From Bradyrhizobium daqingense (GTDB lineage Bacteria > Pseudomonadota > Alphaproteobacteria > Rhizobiales > Xanthobacteraceae), in NCBI RefSeq assembly GCF_021044685.1, contig NZ_CP088014.1:7116001-7180000 (forward strand): a stretch of DNA of 64,000 bases, read 5' to 3'. Position numbers and translations under genes: made by a program. The notes under the pieces are model-generated. The model was given only the letters and a program-made list of their open reading frames with translations, was not told the DNA's origin and did not search any database. Shown in pieces: positions 9,601 through 17,876 of the stretch. Numbering within the stretch: position 1 is the first letter of the stretch; each line of letters opens with the position of its first letter.

Positions 9601-11879
9601 TGGCTCGTCAGCTTCAGATACACGTCGCTTCCGACCTGGCTCATCGCCGCTTGAACGTCGGCGAATGAGGTGAAGGCGAAGCCGTTCAACTGGACAACAT
9701 CGTGTCCGGCGCCCGATCCCGGCGAGAAGTCGGTGATGATGTCCGAACCGTCGCCGGAGTTAAATACGAAGGTATCCGCGCCGCCGCCGCCGGTCAGGAT
9801 ATCATTGCCGAGCCCGCCGGTGATCACGTTCGCCGCGGAACTGCCGATGATGATGTTGGACTGAATATTTCCCGTGGCATTGATGACCGTCTGACCGGTG
9901 AGCGTCAGATTTTCGACGTAGCTCGAAAGCGTATACGTCACCGAGGAGTTGACCGTGTCGATTCCTCCGCCATAGGCCTCGATAACCTTCGCACCGGAGT
10001 CGGTCACGACATAAGTGTCATCGCCGGCACCGCCGGTCATGACATCGGCGCCTGCTGCACCACCGATCAAGTCACTACCGGATGTGCCGCTCAGCGTGTC
10101 TGCAGCCGCGCTTCCCGCGATCGTGTTGGTCGGTGCGACACTCGTGAGTAGGGTGTAGTTTGCAAGCGTATACTCCGGCAATTGATAGGCTTTGATTGAA
10201 TCGATGGACATCGTCGCCGTCGATCCTGGAGCGGCGTTGCCCGGCCAGCTCCCGCCCATCGCCAGATTGGCGATCATGTACATCGCCGTATTCATGTCGG
10301 CGGGGGTGGCCTGCTGTGCGACCTCCTTCCCGTCCACGAAAAACGTCAGGTCGTAAGGCGTCCATTTGAGCGCAAACGTGTGTTCTCCAGTGGTCAGGTT
10401 GGCTGTATTTGCCCAACCCCCATTCGTCGCAGGCGCATAGGGTGAGTGAATGGCCCAATGCGCCTGATCGATATTCTGACCAAAGGCCTCGAGCACATCG
10501 ATTTCTGTGTTGAGGTTGTTGGCCGTGCTGGGCAGCATCCAAAACGCCGGCCACGCGCCGCTTGTGCTGGGCAGCGTGGCCGTCATCTCGAAATAGCCGT
10601 AGGTCTGGGTAAAGCTGTTTTGAGTCGAGATCATGCCCGACGAAAATATGGCACTGCCCGTATAAGGCGTTGCGCTCGCAGGCAGCGGTTGCGCCGTGAT
10701 GACGAGGTGACCGTTCTGAATCGAGAACGGATTAAGCCCGAGCGACGTTGATGCCTGAGTGGCCGGCAGCCCGGAAAAGCTGGGATCGACATACACTTCC
10801 TGTTCGCCGGCGAGCCCGTATCCTGCGGCTCCGCTCCAGGCATAGCTTGTGCGCCAGGTCAGGCTCGGATCTTGGCCCGCCGAGAGCGTGTTGAAGTCGT
10901 CGTTGAAGGTCTGGACCAGTCCGGTCAGGGGGCTGACGATGTTTATATTGGCGGCTGTGAGATTCTGGAGACTGGTGCTTTCAAGCGTTATGGTTTCGCC
11001 GCCGGCGATCGTCAGGACAAGGTCGGTGCCCACCTGTTTCATGGCCGCCGTAACATCGGCGACCGTCTTGAAGCCCGTGTTGTTGAGTTGCAGAATGTCC
11101 CCGCCGGCGCCCGCCTGAAAGTCGGTGACGATGTCGTTGCCGTTTCCCGCCCCCACGACAAAGGTGTCGCGACCGGCCCCACCGGTCAGCACATCGTTGC
11201 CCCGCCCGCCGTCGATCATGTTGTCGCCGGCATTGCCGACAATGATGTTGTTGAGATCATTACCGGTGGCGGGAGACGGAACGCTATCCGTCAGGACAAG
11301 ATTCTCGACGTTCGGCGCATTGACGAGGCTGTATCCGTTGACGTTCCAGACACGGATCGTGTCGATACCCTCTCCGGCCTGCTCGACGACCTTGGTGTTG
11401 TGGTCATAGACATAGTAGGTGTCGTCCCCTGCTCCGCCGATCAGCGTGACGCCCGTGCCGCCGGCCTGCATGCCGTCATTTGTCGTCCCGGTCGTCAGCG
11501 TGCCGCCCGCAGGGACGGTACCCGCCCAGTTCCATGCCGTTCCGCTCGCCGGCAGCGGATTGTCCAGCGCGACATTGCTTGCAACCAAGGTCGAAAGTGC
11601 GACATTCTGCAGCGTCAGGGTTTCCGTGGACGACAGCGTTACGACCGTATCGGAGCCCACCTGGGTGGCCGCCGCCAGGAAACTAGCGAACGTCGCAAAG
11701 CCGTAGTTCTGCAACCGCAACACATCGCCGCCGAAGCCCGCCTGAAAATCAGTGACGGTATCGGAGCCGTACCCCTTGGAGACGACGAAAGTATCGCTGC
11801 CTGCTCCTCCGGTGAGAACATCATTTCCGGTACCGCCAAACAGAACGTCAGCACCGGCGCTTCCATTGATAATGGCCAT
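6627..11879 (-). CDS. large secreted GH16 glycanase with RTX repeats and Ig-like domains
   Basis: A 1750-residue protein. Residues 5-45, 140-260, 590-720 and 805-920 carry RTX-type Ca-binding repeats (GGxGxD, e.g. GGAGNDTF). Residues about 322-566 are a GH16 domain with the catalytic motif EIDVLE at 459-464 and the conserved GAWPAFWMLP. Three Ig-like repeats follow (about 995-1275), then two Trp-rich repeats ending in EF-hand-like loops (DLNGNGVIG, DLNGDGVIN), then a beta-rich C-terminal domain. Rhizobial relatives such as ExsH cleave exopolysaccharide after type I secretion; the same is inferred here. ATG 11879 (MAIINGSAGA) is chosen for AAGGAG 13 bases upstream; ATG 11909 would give a basic leader. 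No HlyD/TolC genes lie nearby. Confidence 0.88.
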   Translation of the reverse strand: MAIINGSAGADVLFGGTGNDVLTGGAGSDTFVVSKGYGSDTVTDFQAGFGGDVLRLQNYGFATFASFLAAATQVGSDTVVTLSSTETLTLQNVALSTLVASNVALDNPLPASGTAWNWAGTVPAGGTLTTGTTNDGMQAGGTGVTLIGGAGDDTYYVYDHNTKVVEQAGEGIDTIRVWNVNGYSLVNAPNVENLVLTDSVPSPATGNDLNNIIVGNAGDNMIDGGRGNDVLTGGAGRDTFVVGAGNGNDIVTDFQAGAGGDILQLNNTGFKTVADVTAAMKQVGTDLVLTIAGGETITLESTSLQNLTAANINIVSPLTGLVQTFNDDFNTLSAGQDPSLTWRTSYAWSGAAGYGLAGEQEVYVDPSFSGLPATQASTSLGLNPFSIQNGHLVITAQPLPASATPYTGSAIFSSGMISTQNSFTQTYGYFEMTATLPSTSGAWPAFWMLPSTANNLNTEIDVLEAFGQNIDQAHWAIHSPYAPATNGGWANTANLTTGEHTFALKWTPYDLTFFVDGKEVAQQATPADMNTAMYMIANLAMGGSWPGNAAPGSTATMSIDSIKAYQLPEYTLANYTLLTSVAPTNTIAGSAAADTLSGTSGSDLIGGAAGADVMTGGAGDDTYVVTDSGAKVIEAYGGGIDTVNSSVTYTLSSYVENLTLTGQTVINATGNIQSNIIIGSSAANVITGGLGNDILTGGGGADTFVFNSGDGSDIITDFSPGSGAGHDVVQLNGFAFTSFADVQAAMSQVGSDVYLKLTSQDTLVFRNTTVSAFTTDDFQLPATPPVGGTITSWISGKASSRMVYGTAANDKLSALNIDDTLIGGNGDDIYVIGSANQKIVENPGGGIDSVEAWTSHTLSTNVENLTLMMGGLAGVGNQMANRMVGSSGDDVLDGAGGNDWLFGGAGNDTFIYNVGSGNDTVADFHAFTSATAEHDKLSLKGYDSGAYLTHVNDVWTVHYAGGADTLRIAGVTSLTSSDYSFISATNSPIAMTSIAVPTISAVNDSGSIVSGLINTKHLVLTGRAQPGLTVKVFDGTTQIGTAIADGNGNWSMATAMLAEGGHTFAAAAMDGVGNLTALSAGVNVTIDTIAPNVPKLASFSPDSNVAGDGVTNVNHVNLTGAADAGSTVQVFDGATMIGTAIVDTNGAWSFAAATLADGNHTFTGKTADAAGNVSASSGALNVRVDTRAPVAPILTSGAPGASSAIIVSGTAEAGSTVRLYEGSTLLGTGVAATSGAWSVTTGWLTTGQHSFTATATDIAGNLSQLSNAFNSAVGTVIEAAGTTSLIKSGGNFYFSTAGSSVILKNGGAAVVAGQLGSWVPVAAEASSNGYLVAWKIPSTGQFAVWSTDSNGNFGSNYLNKVSGTDPALESSETLFHQDLNGNGVIGVQAAAPTSPTTTIAGTIVEAAGSTSLVAVEKNFMLASMATGTGPTLKSGGVAVVPGQFGVWTPIAVEQTSTGYDVAWKIPATGELCVWTTDSNGNYVSNLLNKVSPTDPALKAVETTFYQDLNGDGVINTSSTILKISGNVVLNLGNMSQAATVDPGATLELSGAASGSITFTASTGNLVLDHASQFTGTLIGLTGDGTASNSNHIDLKDIAYGAGTSASFSGNTAGGVLTVVDAQNHTARISLVGDYTNSTFNLSSDGSGGTLVIDPPKASFDSSALARPQPPVTAPAVAPTRLEDGRFVFEQSATSNGHGVINEAFHESAGAALLPATTCPDVDAGLDQVHAVHATAPTDGHLAELHGFILR
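7335..8054 (-). repeat. two tandem Trp-rich repeats with EF-hand-like loops
   Basis: Two copies of about 112-125 residues share VIEAAG(S/T)TSL, GQ(L/F)G.W.P(V/I)A.E..S.GY and VAWKIP.TG....W(S/T)TDSNGN, and each ends with a F(H/Y)QDLNG(N/D)GVI loop that resembles a calcium-binding EF-hand. The unit looks like a duplicated binding or spacer module. Confidence 0.7.
8055..8897 (-). repeat. three Ig-like repeats within the RTX/GH16 gene
   Basis: Three successive domains of about 95 residues, each with a pattern of 'TG.A..G.TV.VFDG...IGTA..D.NG.WS...A.L..G.HTF...A.D..GN'. They are clearly diverged in sequence. The same module, nearly unaltered between copies, recurs in the protein at 62475-64000. 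Confidence 0.8.
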
Positions 11880-12109
11880 GATGGATTGCGTGCTCCTTTT
11901 ACGTGGCATACAACTACGCGCGCGTTCAAAAGAGCCTTATGGATTCGACGCAATTTGACAGATGAGGAGCGAATCGGCTGACGGCTGGATATTTCTGCAG
12001 AGACACCGTAATGCTACGGGCTCGTGTGAAGTCCGCGCTGTTTTGCAACAGGCACGCTCAGTGCAGGGCCCGTCATTCACTGGGAAAGCGCCGAACAGGC
12101 TGGGTTCCG

Positions 12110-13957
12110 TTAGGGAACCGTAGTCCGCATCCGATATGTGAGCACATCATCTTGCGAAATTCCTGTTGCGCTCGCTCCTCGACTCACCAGGACTTTCGCG
12201 GGAGGACCCTCAGCGCGAACCCGGCCGTTTTCGATCCACACCACGTGGTCCGCATCGCGGACTGACTCCAGGCGATGCGTTATCAGCAACAAGGTTCGAT
12301 TCTTAAACTGCAGCTGGATAGTGCGTCGAATGCTCTCCTCAAGCGCCAGATCGAGCGCGCTCATCGCTTCGTCGAGGATGAGGAACTTTGGATTGCGCAC
12401 AACCGCTCGTGCAAGACCAAGACGCTGCCGCTGACCGCCCGAGAAGCGCAGGCCATGCTGTCCTACCCAGGTGTCGTATTTGTCGGGTAAGGCCTCGACC
12501 ACCTCTGAAATGCCCGCGACCCGCAGCGCCTGCCGAACCTCTTCCTCGGAGGCGTCGTTCTTGGCCATCCGAACGTTCTCGATTACCGTGCCTTCGACCA
12601 GGTCGACATCCTGGCCCGCAATCGCGAGCATGCCGAGCCAATCGGTTCGACGAACGTCTTCGATGGATCGGCCATCAACCCGTATGTCACCCTCGTTGGC
12701 CGAATACAGTCGTAACAACAGATTTACGATCGTGGTCTTGCCCGCTCCGCTGGCTCCAATGAGCGCAGTGGTCTTCCCCGCCGGAATGTCAAACGTAGCA
12801 TCCAAAAGAGCGGGCTCCGTACCGGCATCATAGCGGAACGTCACGTTGCGAAACGAGATGCCGTCCTCCAGTTTAGCCACCGCCGCGTGCCCAACCTTCG
12901 GATATTCCTTGTCATCTGTCGAGAGCATGTGTCGGATGGACCGAAGCTGGGGCTCGATCTGCGCCATATAAAGCAAGTTCCCTTCCAGATCTCGCATATG
13001 CGGCTGCAATCGATAGAGCAAGGCGACCGCGGTCAGGCTCGTCGCGAAACCGATTCCCCACAGATCGGCGAACGCGATGACGAGAAACAGCACGACAAGA
13101 TATCCCACCTCCGTCAGAGGCGAGATCATAGCGGTTAGGCGCGCAAGCCGCAGTGCGACGTGTCGGGCCTGCGTCGAGGCCTGCTCGAACCGTTTCTGGT
13201 GAATCTCCTCCTGGCCATACGCGCGGATCGTGCGCATACCCTGGAGAGTCATCAGCATATGCTCACCCAGCTTTTGATGAACCAGCTTTACGCCAGCACC
13301 CAACTGCTGCATGGGCACCGAAAGATGCCGCAATCCGGCCGACACAATCATCGAGGCGACGAGGGCGAGGACGGTTACCTTGATTGAGAGCGCCAACAGA
13401 AAGGACGCGAACAGAAACACCGAACACGAGCTCACGATAATGCGGGTAAGACTCGCGTATGCCCCGGAGATCACCCATGTCTCGGTTCCCAACACCTCCA
13501 TGAGATATGCTTCGTCATGGCGTTGGAAGAACGAATACGAAGTTGACAGATACTGCAGATGAACGCGGTTGCGCGCGACCTCATTGATCTTCTCTCCAAC
13601 ACGCGCACTGATTAGTGTGTTGATAAAGGAAAGAGCACCGCGAGCAATGATGAGAAGGAGCAGAACGACAGCAGTTTCGGTCGAGCTCTGAAACCAATTC
13701 GCCGCATATCGGAGCGATTCGCCCAGGAGGCCACTGGTCGATGTTGCAAGTTCCACCTGCCCCATGGCGAAATAGAAGAACAGGAGCACGAGGGTGATCC
13801 CGACCGTCTCCGCCAACGATGTAGCCAGGCCAAGGACAATTAGTGCGGGCGTCACCCAACCGGGCAGCGGAGCAAGCCTGAGCAGCCGGAACATTTCGAC
13901 CAATGCAGCGCGGCGAGCAGCTCTCGGTCTTCGTGCGTTATTCGCGTGCTGTGTCAT
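12110..13957 (-). CDS. ABC exporter, fused membrane and ATP-binding domains
   Basis: 615 residues. The first about 330 contain five to six membrane segments of an ABC type-1 exporter; the C-terminal 240 form the ATPase with Walker A GASGAGKT (401-408), signature FSGGQRQR (about 505), Walker B FLILDEAMSALD (about 526) and the switch histidine in LLITHR. It would act as a homodimer in the inner membrane. ATG 13957 is chosen because it overlaps the stop of the upstream GT2 in ATGA; the longer frame to 14179 lies inside that gene. As the last gene of the glycosyltransferase operon it probably exports that operon's product, MsbA/PglK-like. A role as type I secretion ABC protein for the RTX protein is less likely, since HlyD is absent. 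Confidence 0.88.
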   Translation of the reverse strand: MTQHANNARRPRAARRAALVEMFRLLRLAPLPGWVTPALIVLGLATSLAETVGITLVLLFFYFAMGQVELATSTSGLLGESLRYAANWFQSSTETAVVLLLLIIARGALSFINTLISARVGEKINEVARNRVHLQYLSTSYSFFQRHDEAYLMEVLGTETWVISGAYASLTRIIVSSCSVFLFASFLLALSIKVTVLALVASMIVSAGLRHLSVPMQQLGAGVKLVHQKLGEHMLMTLQGMRTIRAYGQEEIHQKRFEQASTQARHVALRLARLTAMISPLTEVGYLVVLFLVIAFADLWGIGFATSLTAVALLYRLQPHMRDLEGNLLYMAQIEPQLRSIRHMLSTDDKEYPKVGHAAVAKLEDGISFRNVTFRYDAGTEPALLDATFDIPAGKTTALIGASGAGKTTIVNLLLRLYSANEGDIRVDGRSIEDVRRTDWLGMLAIAGQDVDLVEGTVIENVRMAKNDASEEEVRQALRVAGISEVVEALPDKYDTWVGQHGLRFSGGQRQRLGLARAVVRNPKFLILDEAMSALDLALEESIRRTIQLQFKNRTLLLITHRLESVRDADHVVWIENGRVRAEGPPAKVLVSRGASATGISQDDVLTYRMRTTVP

Positions 13958-14949
13958 AGCGATTGACTGGGATCGCCGATGGCAAACAACGAAGCCGGGG
14001 GTCGAACCGCCCTGCGACGCCGATGACGCCATTTCCACCGGATTTCCGAGACAGTATCCCGCGGCACATCGTGCACGGCGACCCTGAGCGCGAGCAAAGG
14101 ATTCCGTCTGAAAAGGAGTCCAAAGATTGAAACGAAGTACCACAACTGACCACTCGTCAGGGCCCTCCGAAGCAACCAACGCGCATAGTTTCTGAAGCCC
14201 AAGTCGAGGAGCGGCGCGCGCTCGGGGTGCCGCGTCATAATCTCATCCGCGACCAGCATCCACGACCGGAACATCCGGGTCTTGTTGCTCGACATGTTGT
14301 TCGGGAGGTAGCGATATCCAATCTGGTACTCGGGCACGACCGCGAAACGGTACGCTTCCGCGACGCGGCAATAGAACAGCAGATCTTCGCAGCCTTCTGC
14401 CCCCGATGCCCTGAGTCCACTCTCGAATCCTTTTGAAACTACGAGGGCTTCTCGGCGAACCAGTGTCGAGCTGCCGTTGCCGATGAAATTTCCCTGACAC
14501 AGATAGTCCAGCACCTCGCCCGCATGAAACACGGGATCGGATCTGGCGCTTACGCGACTATCGGCATCGATCCAGTCATACCAGCTGTAGACAAGACCAG
14601 TCCGTTCTCCTCCATCAAGCAAGGCCTGAAGCTGTCGTTCAATCTTGCAGGGCGTCCAGAGATCATCGGCATCAATGAACGCGACGAAGTCCGCGCGCGC
14701 CGCCTGCCAGCCCGCATTCCGAGCGGCCGCCACCCCCGCATTACTTTGTTTTATGATTGTTACTCGAGAATCCTGAATCAGATGCCGCTGCACAACTGCG
14801 ACCGTGTCGTCTGTGGAGCCGTCGTCCACGACAATAATTTCCATCTCCCGGTGCGACTGGGATCTGACGCTGCGAAGCGTCTCGTCGATCGTTGCACTGG
14901 CGTTGAAGGCCGGAATAACCACACTGACCAGAAACGCATCGATATTCAT
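13954..14949 (-). CDS. glycosyltransferase family 2
   Basis: 331 residues. The GT-A fold begins directly with SVVIPAFNASATIDETLRSV and IIVVDDGSTDDTVAVV, followed by NAGVAAARNAGW and the metal-binding FIDADDLWTP. These are the standard GT2 blocks for inverting transfer from a nucleotide sugar. The C-terminal 100 residues hold a basic amphipathic stretch that may touch the membrane. The start overlaps the stop of the fusion gene by ATGA and its own stop overlaps the ABC exporter start by ATGA, which implies translational coupling. Donor and linkage are not predictable. Confidence 0.9.
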   Translation of the reverse strand: MNIDAFLVSVVIPAFNASATIDETLRSVRSQSHREMEIIVVDDGSTDDTVAVVQRHLIQDSRVTIIKQSNAGVAAARNAGWQAARADFVAFIDADDLWTPCKIERQLQALLDGGERTGLVYSWYDWIDADSRVSARSDPVFHAGEVLDYLCQGNFIGNGSSTLVRREALVVSKGFESGLRASGAEGCEDLLFYCRVAEAYRFAVVPEYQIGYRYLPNNMSSNKTRMFRSWMLVADEIMTRHPERAPLLDLGFRNYARWLLRRALTSGQLWYFVSIFGLLFRRNPLLALRVAVHDVPRDTVSEIRWKWRHRRRRAVRPPASLFAIGDPSQSL

Positions 14950-17876
14950 TGATACTGCTCCAGGCAGCGCGCGAATGTGTCCAGCGTAAAATCGCCTCTG
15001 ATCTCAATCCGCGGCAGGTCTAACAAATTGTCTCTTAGTGTGGCGGCCCGGTTGACCGTATTGAACAGGGTCTTGTAGCCGCATTCGGCTGCGAGAATTC
15101 CAAGCCGCTGATCTGTGGAGCCAAAAGGCGCAGCAAGCGACGTTACAGGTCGCCCAAGCCATCGTTCCAACTGTGCACGAGATCGCGTCAATTCCTCGGC
15201 GAGAGCCCAGGTCGCAAGTTCCTCGCTGCGCGGGTGGCTCGCCAAATGGCTGCCAAAGGATACGCCCTCCGCGGCAAGCCCGGCAATCCTGACCGCGTCG
15301 AGCAGTGGAGCGGGCTCTCCGAACGGAGCATCCCACTCCGCCCGCTTTCCCACGAAGTCGGTCGCAACGAACACCTCTGCCGAGAAATCGTTTGCCTGCA
15401 AGATCGGCCATGCATGCTCGCCAAAATCCTCGTACCCATCGTCGAAGGTGATCAGCACCGGCCTGCCGACGAACGGATGATTGCTTGCCACGAACCAGGC
15501 GAGCTGATCCGAATTGATGGTGTGGTAGCCATTGCGGCGAAGCCACAGCATCTGTTGCCGGAACGCATCGGGAGCCAGTCGGTACCGCGCCAGTTCACCC
15601 GGTCCTTCAACCGCAACTCGGTGGTACATCAAGATCGGAGCGTGCGTGCGCCTTTCGGATTGCGCGACGTCAAACCGGCGCGCGACGGCGCCACCCCACA
15701 CGATGGAGCGCGCAACCTCGACCTCGATCGGCGCGTTGACGGCCGCACATTTCACCTGTGTGTCAGGGGGCGCTTCGCTTGGAAGTAACCGCCTGAACCG
15801 ATCGATGCGGTACAGCTCCGTCTCGATCGATCTCTCCAGGGCAAGTCCGGGTATCCCCTGGATAATCCGCGTGATCGTCTCCGCCCCATACGGACTCTCC
15901 CAATCGAAACCCGTTCGTGACATGTTATCCTTCAGCACAAAGGCGTGGCCAACCACAAGGTAACCGCCAGGACGTAACGACTGCACCAGTCGCTTCGCCA
16001 CCGATTGGAGTTCAGCCTCGTCATCGAGGTAGTAAAGGACCTCGGAGCAGACGATCAGATCGATGTCTTGCGGGAGCGGATCGGCGGACAAATCCAATTG
16101 AGAGAACTCGACATTCTGATGCCCATTGCATCGGCCACGGGCGCGATCGAGCGCCTTGGTCGAAATATCGGCAGCCTGGAGGCGCTTGACCCTGGGAGCC
16201 AATTGCCGCGTGAAATGTCCCTCCGCACAGGCAAGCTCCAGAGCGTGATCCACTGGTTGGTCCGGAAGGAGCTCCAGTTGCCGGCTATACTTTTCCTGTT
16301 CATACAGCGAACCGTAGTTCCAAGGATCTTCCTGCTCGAAAAGACCTTCCCAGAATTGCTTGCGCCCGGTGTCTTGAGAGTTTTCGGCGCATCGATTCCG
16401 GCTGCTGGAATGGGGGACACTTGAAATGGCCAGCGGTGGCGCCTGGCGTGAAGCCCGCAAGTTCAATTCGCGCAGCCTCGCCCGGTGCGTATTTCGGCCG
16501 TCGCGCATGAAGGATCTAAGCCGTCCAGTCCCCTTGTGGAGCGCGATCCTTGCCTGAACAAGGGTTCCGATGTGGTCTTTAACCTGCAAATGAACGAAGC
16601 CACCGGCGGCCAGCGCCATCCAAAAGCGGCTGCCGACCGTGCCTAGAACACCAATATCGACCAGCGTCAGGATGCGAGGGCCGTCGCAGAGATAGACGTA
16701 CAATCGATCAACAGTCTCGGTAGGCCTGATGGTGCTGATATGGCGAAGATCAACGCGCGTTCCGAGGGTTAATGTGAGAATCCTAGGCGCCGAAAGGTCA
16801 TCATGGTCGAGCACTTTCCGCTCGAACCTGTATTGGCAATTTCGCCCCGCCGCCGGGTCGTTCCATGCACGACCTATTGCTGAAATGAGGCTGGTCACGC
16901 CTTCCCCGTACTGCGACCACCGTTCCGCCAGCCTGGCAGGCACAGTTCTTGACCCAACCATGACGGCATCAAGCAGGACGATAGTGATTTCGTCCGCCGA
17001 TGTCGCGGTCTTTGGAATGTCGCTGAGCGTATCCAGCGAGGGATCGCTAGCGTTCCTGCGGCCGCATTCAAATCCGGCACACCAGAGCGCGAAATACGCG
17101 TACGCCGCCGCGGCGCTGCCATATGCAGTTGATGCTCCCGCCCGATGTGTGGGCGCCGGATCGCTGACGCGGTCATCACTCGAAAATCCGCGAGCAATGA
17201 CCACCTGCGCGTCGGCTAGCATCCGTTTGACATTCTGCGTCAGTGAACGGTCGCTTGTCCGGTAATAGCTCAATTTCTCGTCGACATGGATCCACCTGCC
17301 GCCGCAGCGGGAGATCCGTTGCCACAGGTCCCAATCTTCGCACGTGCGGAGGCTGGTCTCAAAGCCACCGACCTTTGCGACAGCGCTCCTCAAGACGAGC
17401 ACGCCATGAATGAACGTGGCACACGTACGAGCGAACCGCTCGAAGGCGTTGTCCTGGATGGCCGGATCGCAGCGAACGGGAGATTCACTGCCGTCAGGCA
17501 TGACCCGGCAACAGTTGCAATAGGCAGCCACCGCCGAAGGATCGAGATCCAGCGCGTCATTCATCCGGGCAAGGAAGGACCGATCAATCCAATCGTCACT
17601 GTCAAGGAACAGTATTCGTTCGCCGCGCGCGCTTGCAATTCCCTTATTGCGGGCACCTGAAGCGCCTACTCCGCCCGACTGCAGAACCCGAAAGCGGGAA
17701 TCCCGCGCCGCATATTCAGCAACGATCTCGGCCGTGGCATCGGTCGAACCGTCATCCACGACAAGAGCCTCCCAGTCGAGGGCGCGCTGCGCGAGCAGGC
17801 TGTCAAGGGTTTCAGCAATGGTATCTGCAGCATCGCGAGCGGCGATCACGACGGACGTACGCGGATGGGCCGTCAT
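14946..17876 (-). CDS. trifunctional fusion: GT2 - NodS-like methyltransferase - NodB-like polysaccharide deacetylase
   Basis: 976 residues in three parts. Residues 5-215: GT2 with VVDDGSTDAT, LFLDSDDW (90-97) and CEDWDLW (179-185). Residues 220-500: beta-rich stretch without a recognised fold. Residues 505-700: SAM-dependent methyltransferase with DPWNYGSLYEQEKY, ALELACAEGHFT and CSEVLYYLDD, the blocks that mark NodS, the N-methyltransferase of Nod factor synthesis. Residues 745-976: polysaccharide deacetylase of NodB type with TFDDG (810-814) and SHLASH metal ligands (H877, H881). ATG 17876 is preferred because it overlaps the upstream GT2 stop in ATGA; the frame to 18002 lies within that gene. 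Substrate likely carries an N-acetylamino sugar; this is inference from NodB/NodS chemistry. A stepwise add-deacetylate-methylate role on one glycan is plausible. Confidence 0.85.
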   Translation of the reverse strand: MTAHPRTSVVIAARDAADTIAETLDSLLAQRALDWEALVVDDGSTDATAEIVAEYAARDSRFRVLQSGGVGASGARNKGIASARGERILFLDSDDWIDRSFLARMNDALDLDPSAVAAYCNCCRVMPDGSESPVRCDPAIQDNAFERFARTCATFIHGVLVLRSAVAKVGGFETSLRTCEDWDLWQRISRCGGRWIHVDEKLSYYRTSDRSLTQNVKRMLADAQVVIARGFSSDDRVSDPAPTHRAGASTAYGSAAAAYAYFALWCAGFECGRRNASDPSLDTLSDIPKTATSADEITIVLLDAVMVGSRTVPARLAERWSQYGEGVTSLISAIGRAWNDPAAGRNCQYRFERKVLDHDDLSAPRILTLTLGTRVDLRHISTIRPTETVDRLYVYLCDGPRILTLVDIGVLGTVGSRFWMALAAGGFVHLQVKDHIGTLVQARIALHKGTGRLRSFMRDGRNTHRARLRELNLRASRQAPPLAISSVPHSSSRNRCAENSQDTGRKQFWEGLFEQEDPWNYGSLYEQEKYSRQLELLPDQPVDHALELACAEGHFTRQLAPRVKRLQAADISTKALDRARGRCNGHQNVEFSQLDLSADPLPQDIDLIVCSEVLYYLDDEAELQSVAKRLVQSLRPGGYLVVGHAFVLKDNMSRTGFDWESPYGAETITRIIQGIPGLALERSIETELYRIDRFRRLLPSEAPPDTQVKCAAVNAPIEVEVARSIVWGGAVARRFDVAQSERRTHAPILMYHRVAVEGPGELARYRLAPDAFRQQMLWLRRNGYHTINSDQLAWFVASNHPFVGRPVLITFDDGYEDFGEHAWPILQANDFSAEVFVATDFVGKRAEWDAPFGEPAPLLDAVRIAGLAAEGVSFGSHLASHPRSEELATWALAEELTRSRAQLERWLGRPVTSLAAPFGSTDQRLGILAAECGYKTLFNTVNRAATLRDNLLDLPRIEIRGDFTLDTFARCLEQYQ

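Noticed and set aside
9006..9668. 220-residue plus-strand frame
   Set aside because: Antisense to RTX repeats; no start signal and no motif.
10872..11981. 369-residue plus-strand frame
   Set aside because: Antisense to the RTX/GH16 gene, whose repeats explain the long open frame.
12110..13957. ABC protein as the type I secretion component for the RTX protein
   Set aside because: It is translationally coupled to glycosyltransferases, and no HlyD- or TolC-like gene is present; export of a glycan is more likely.
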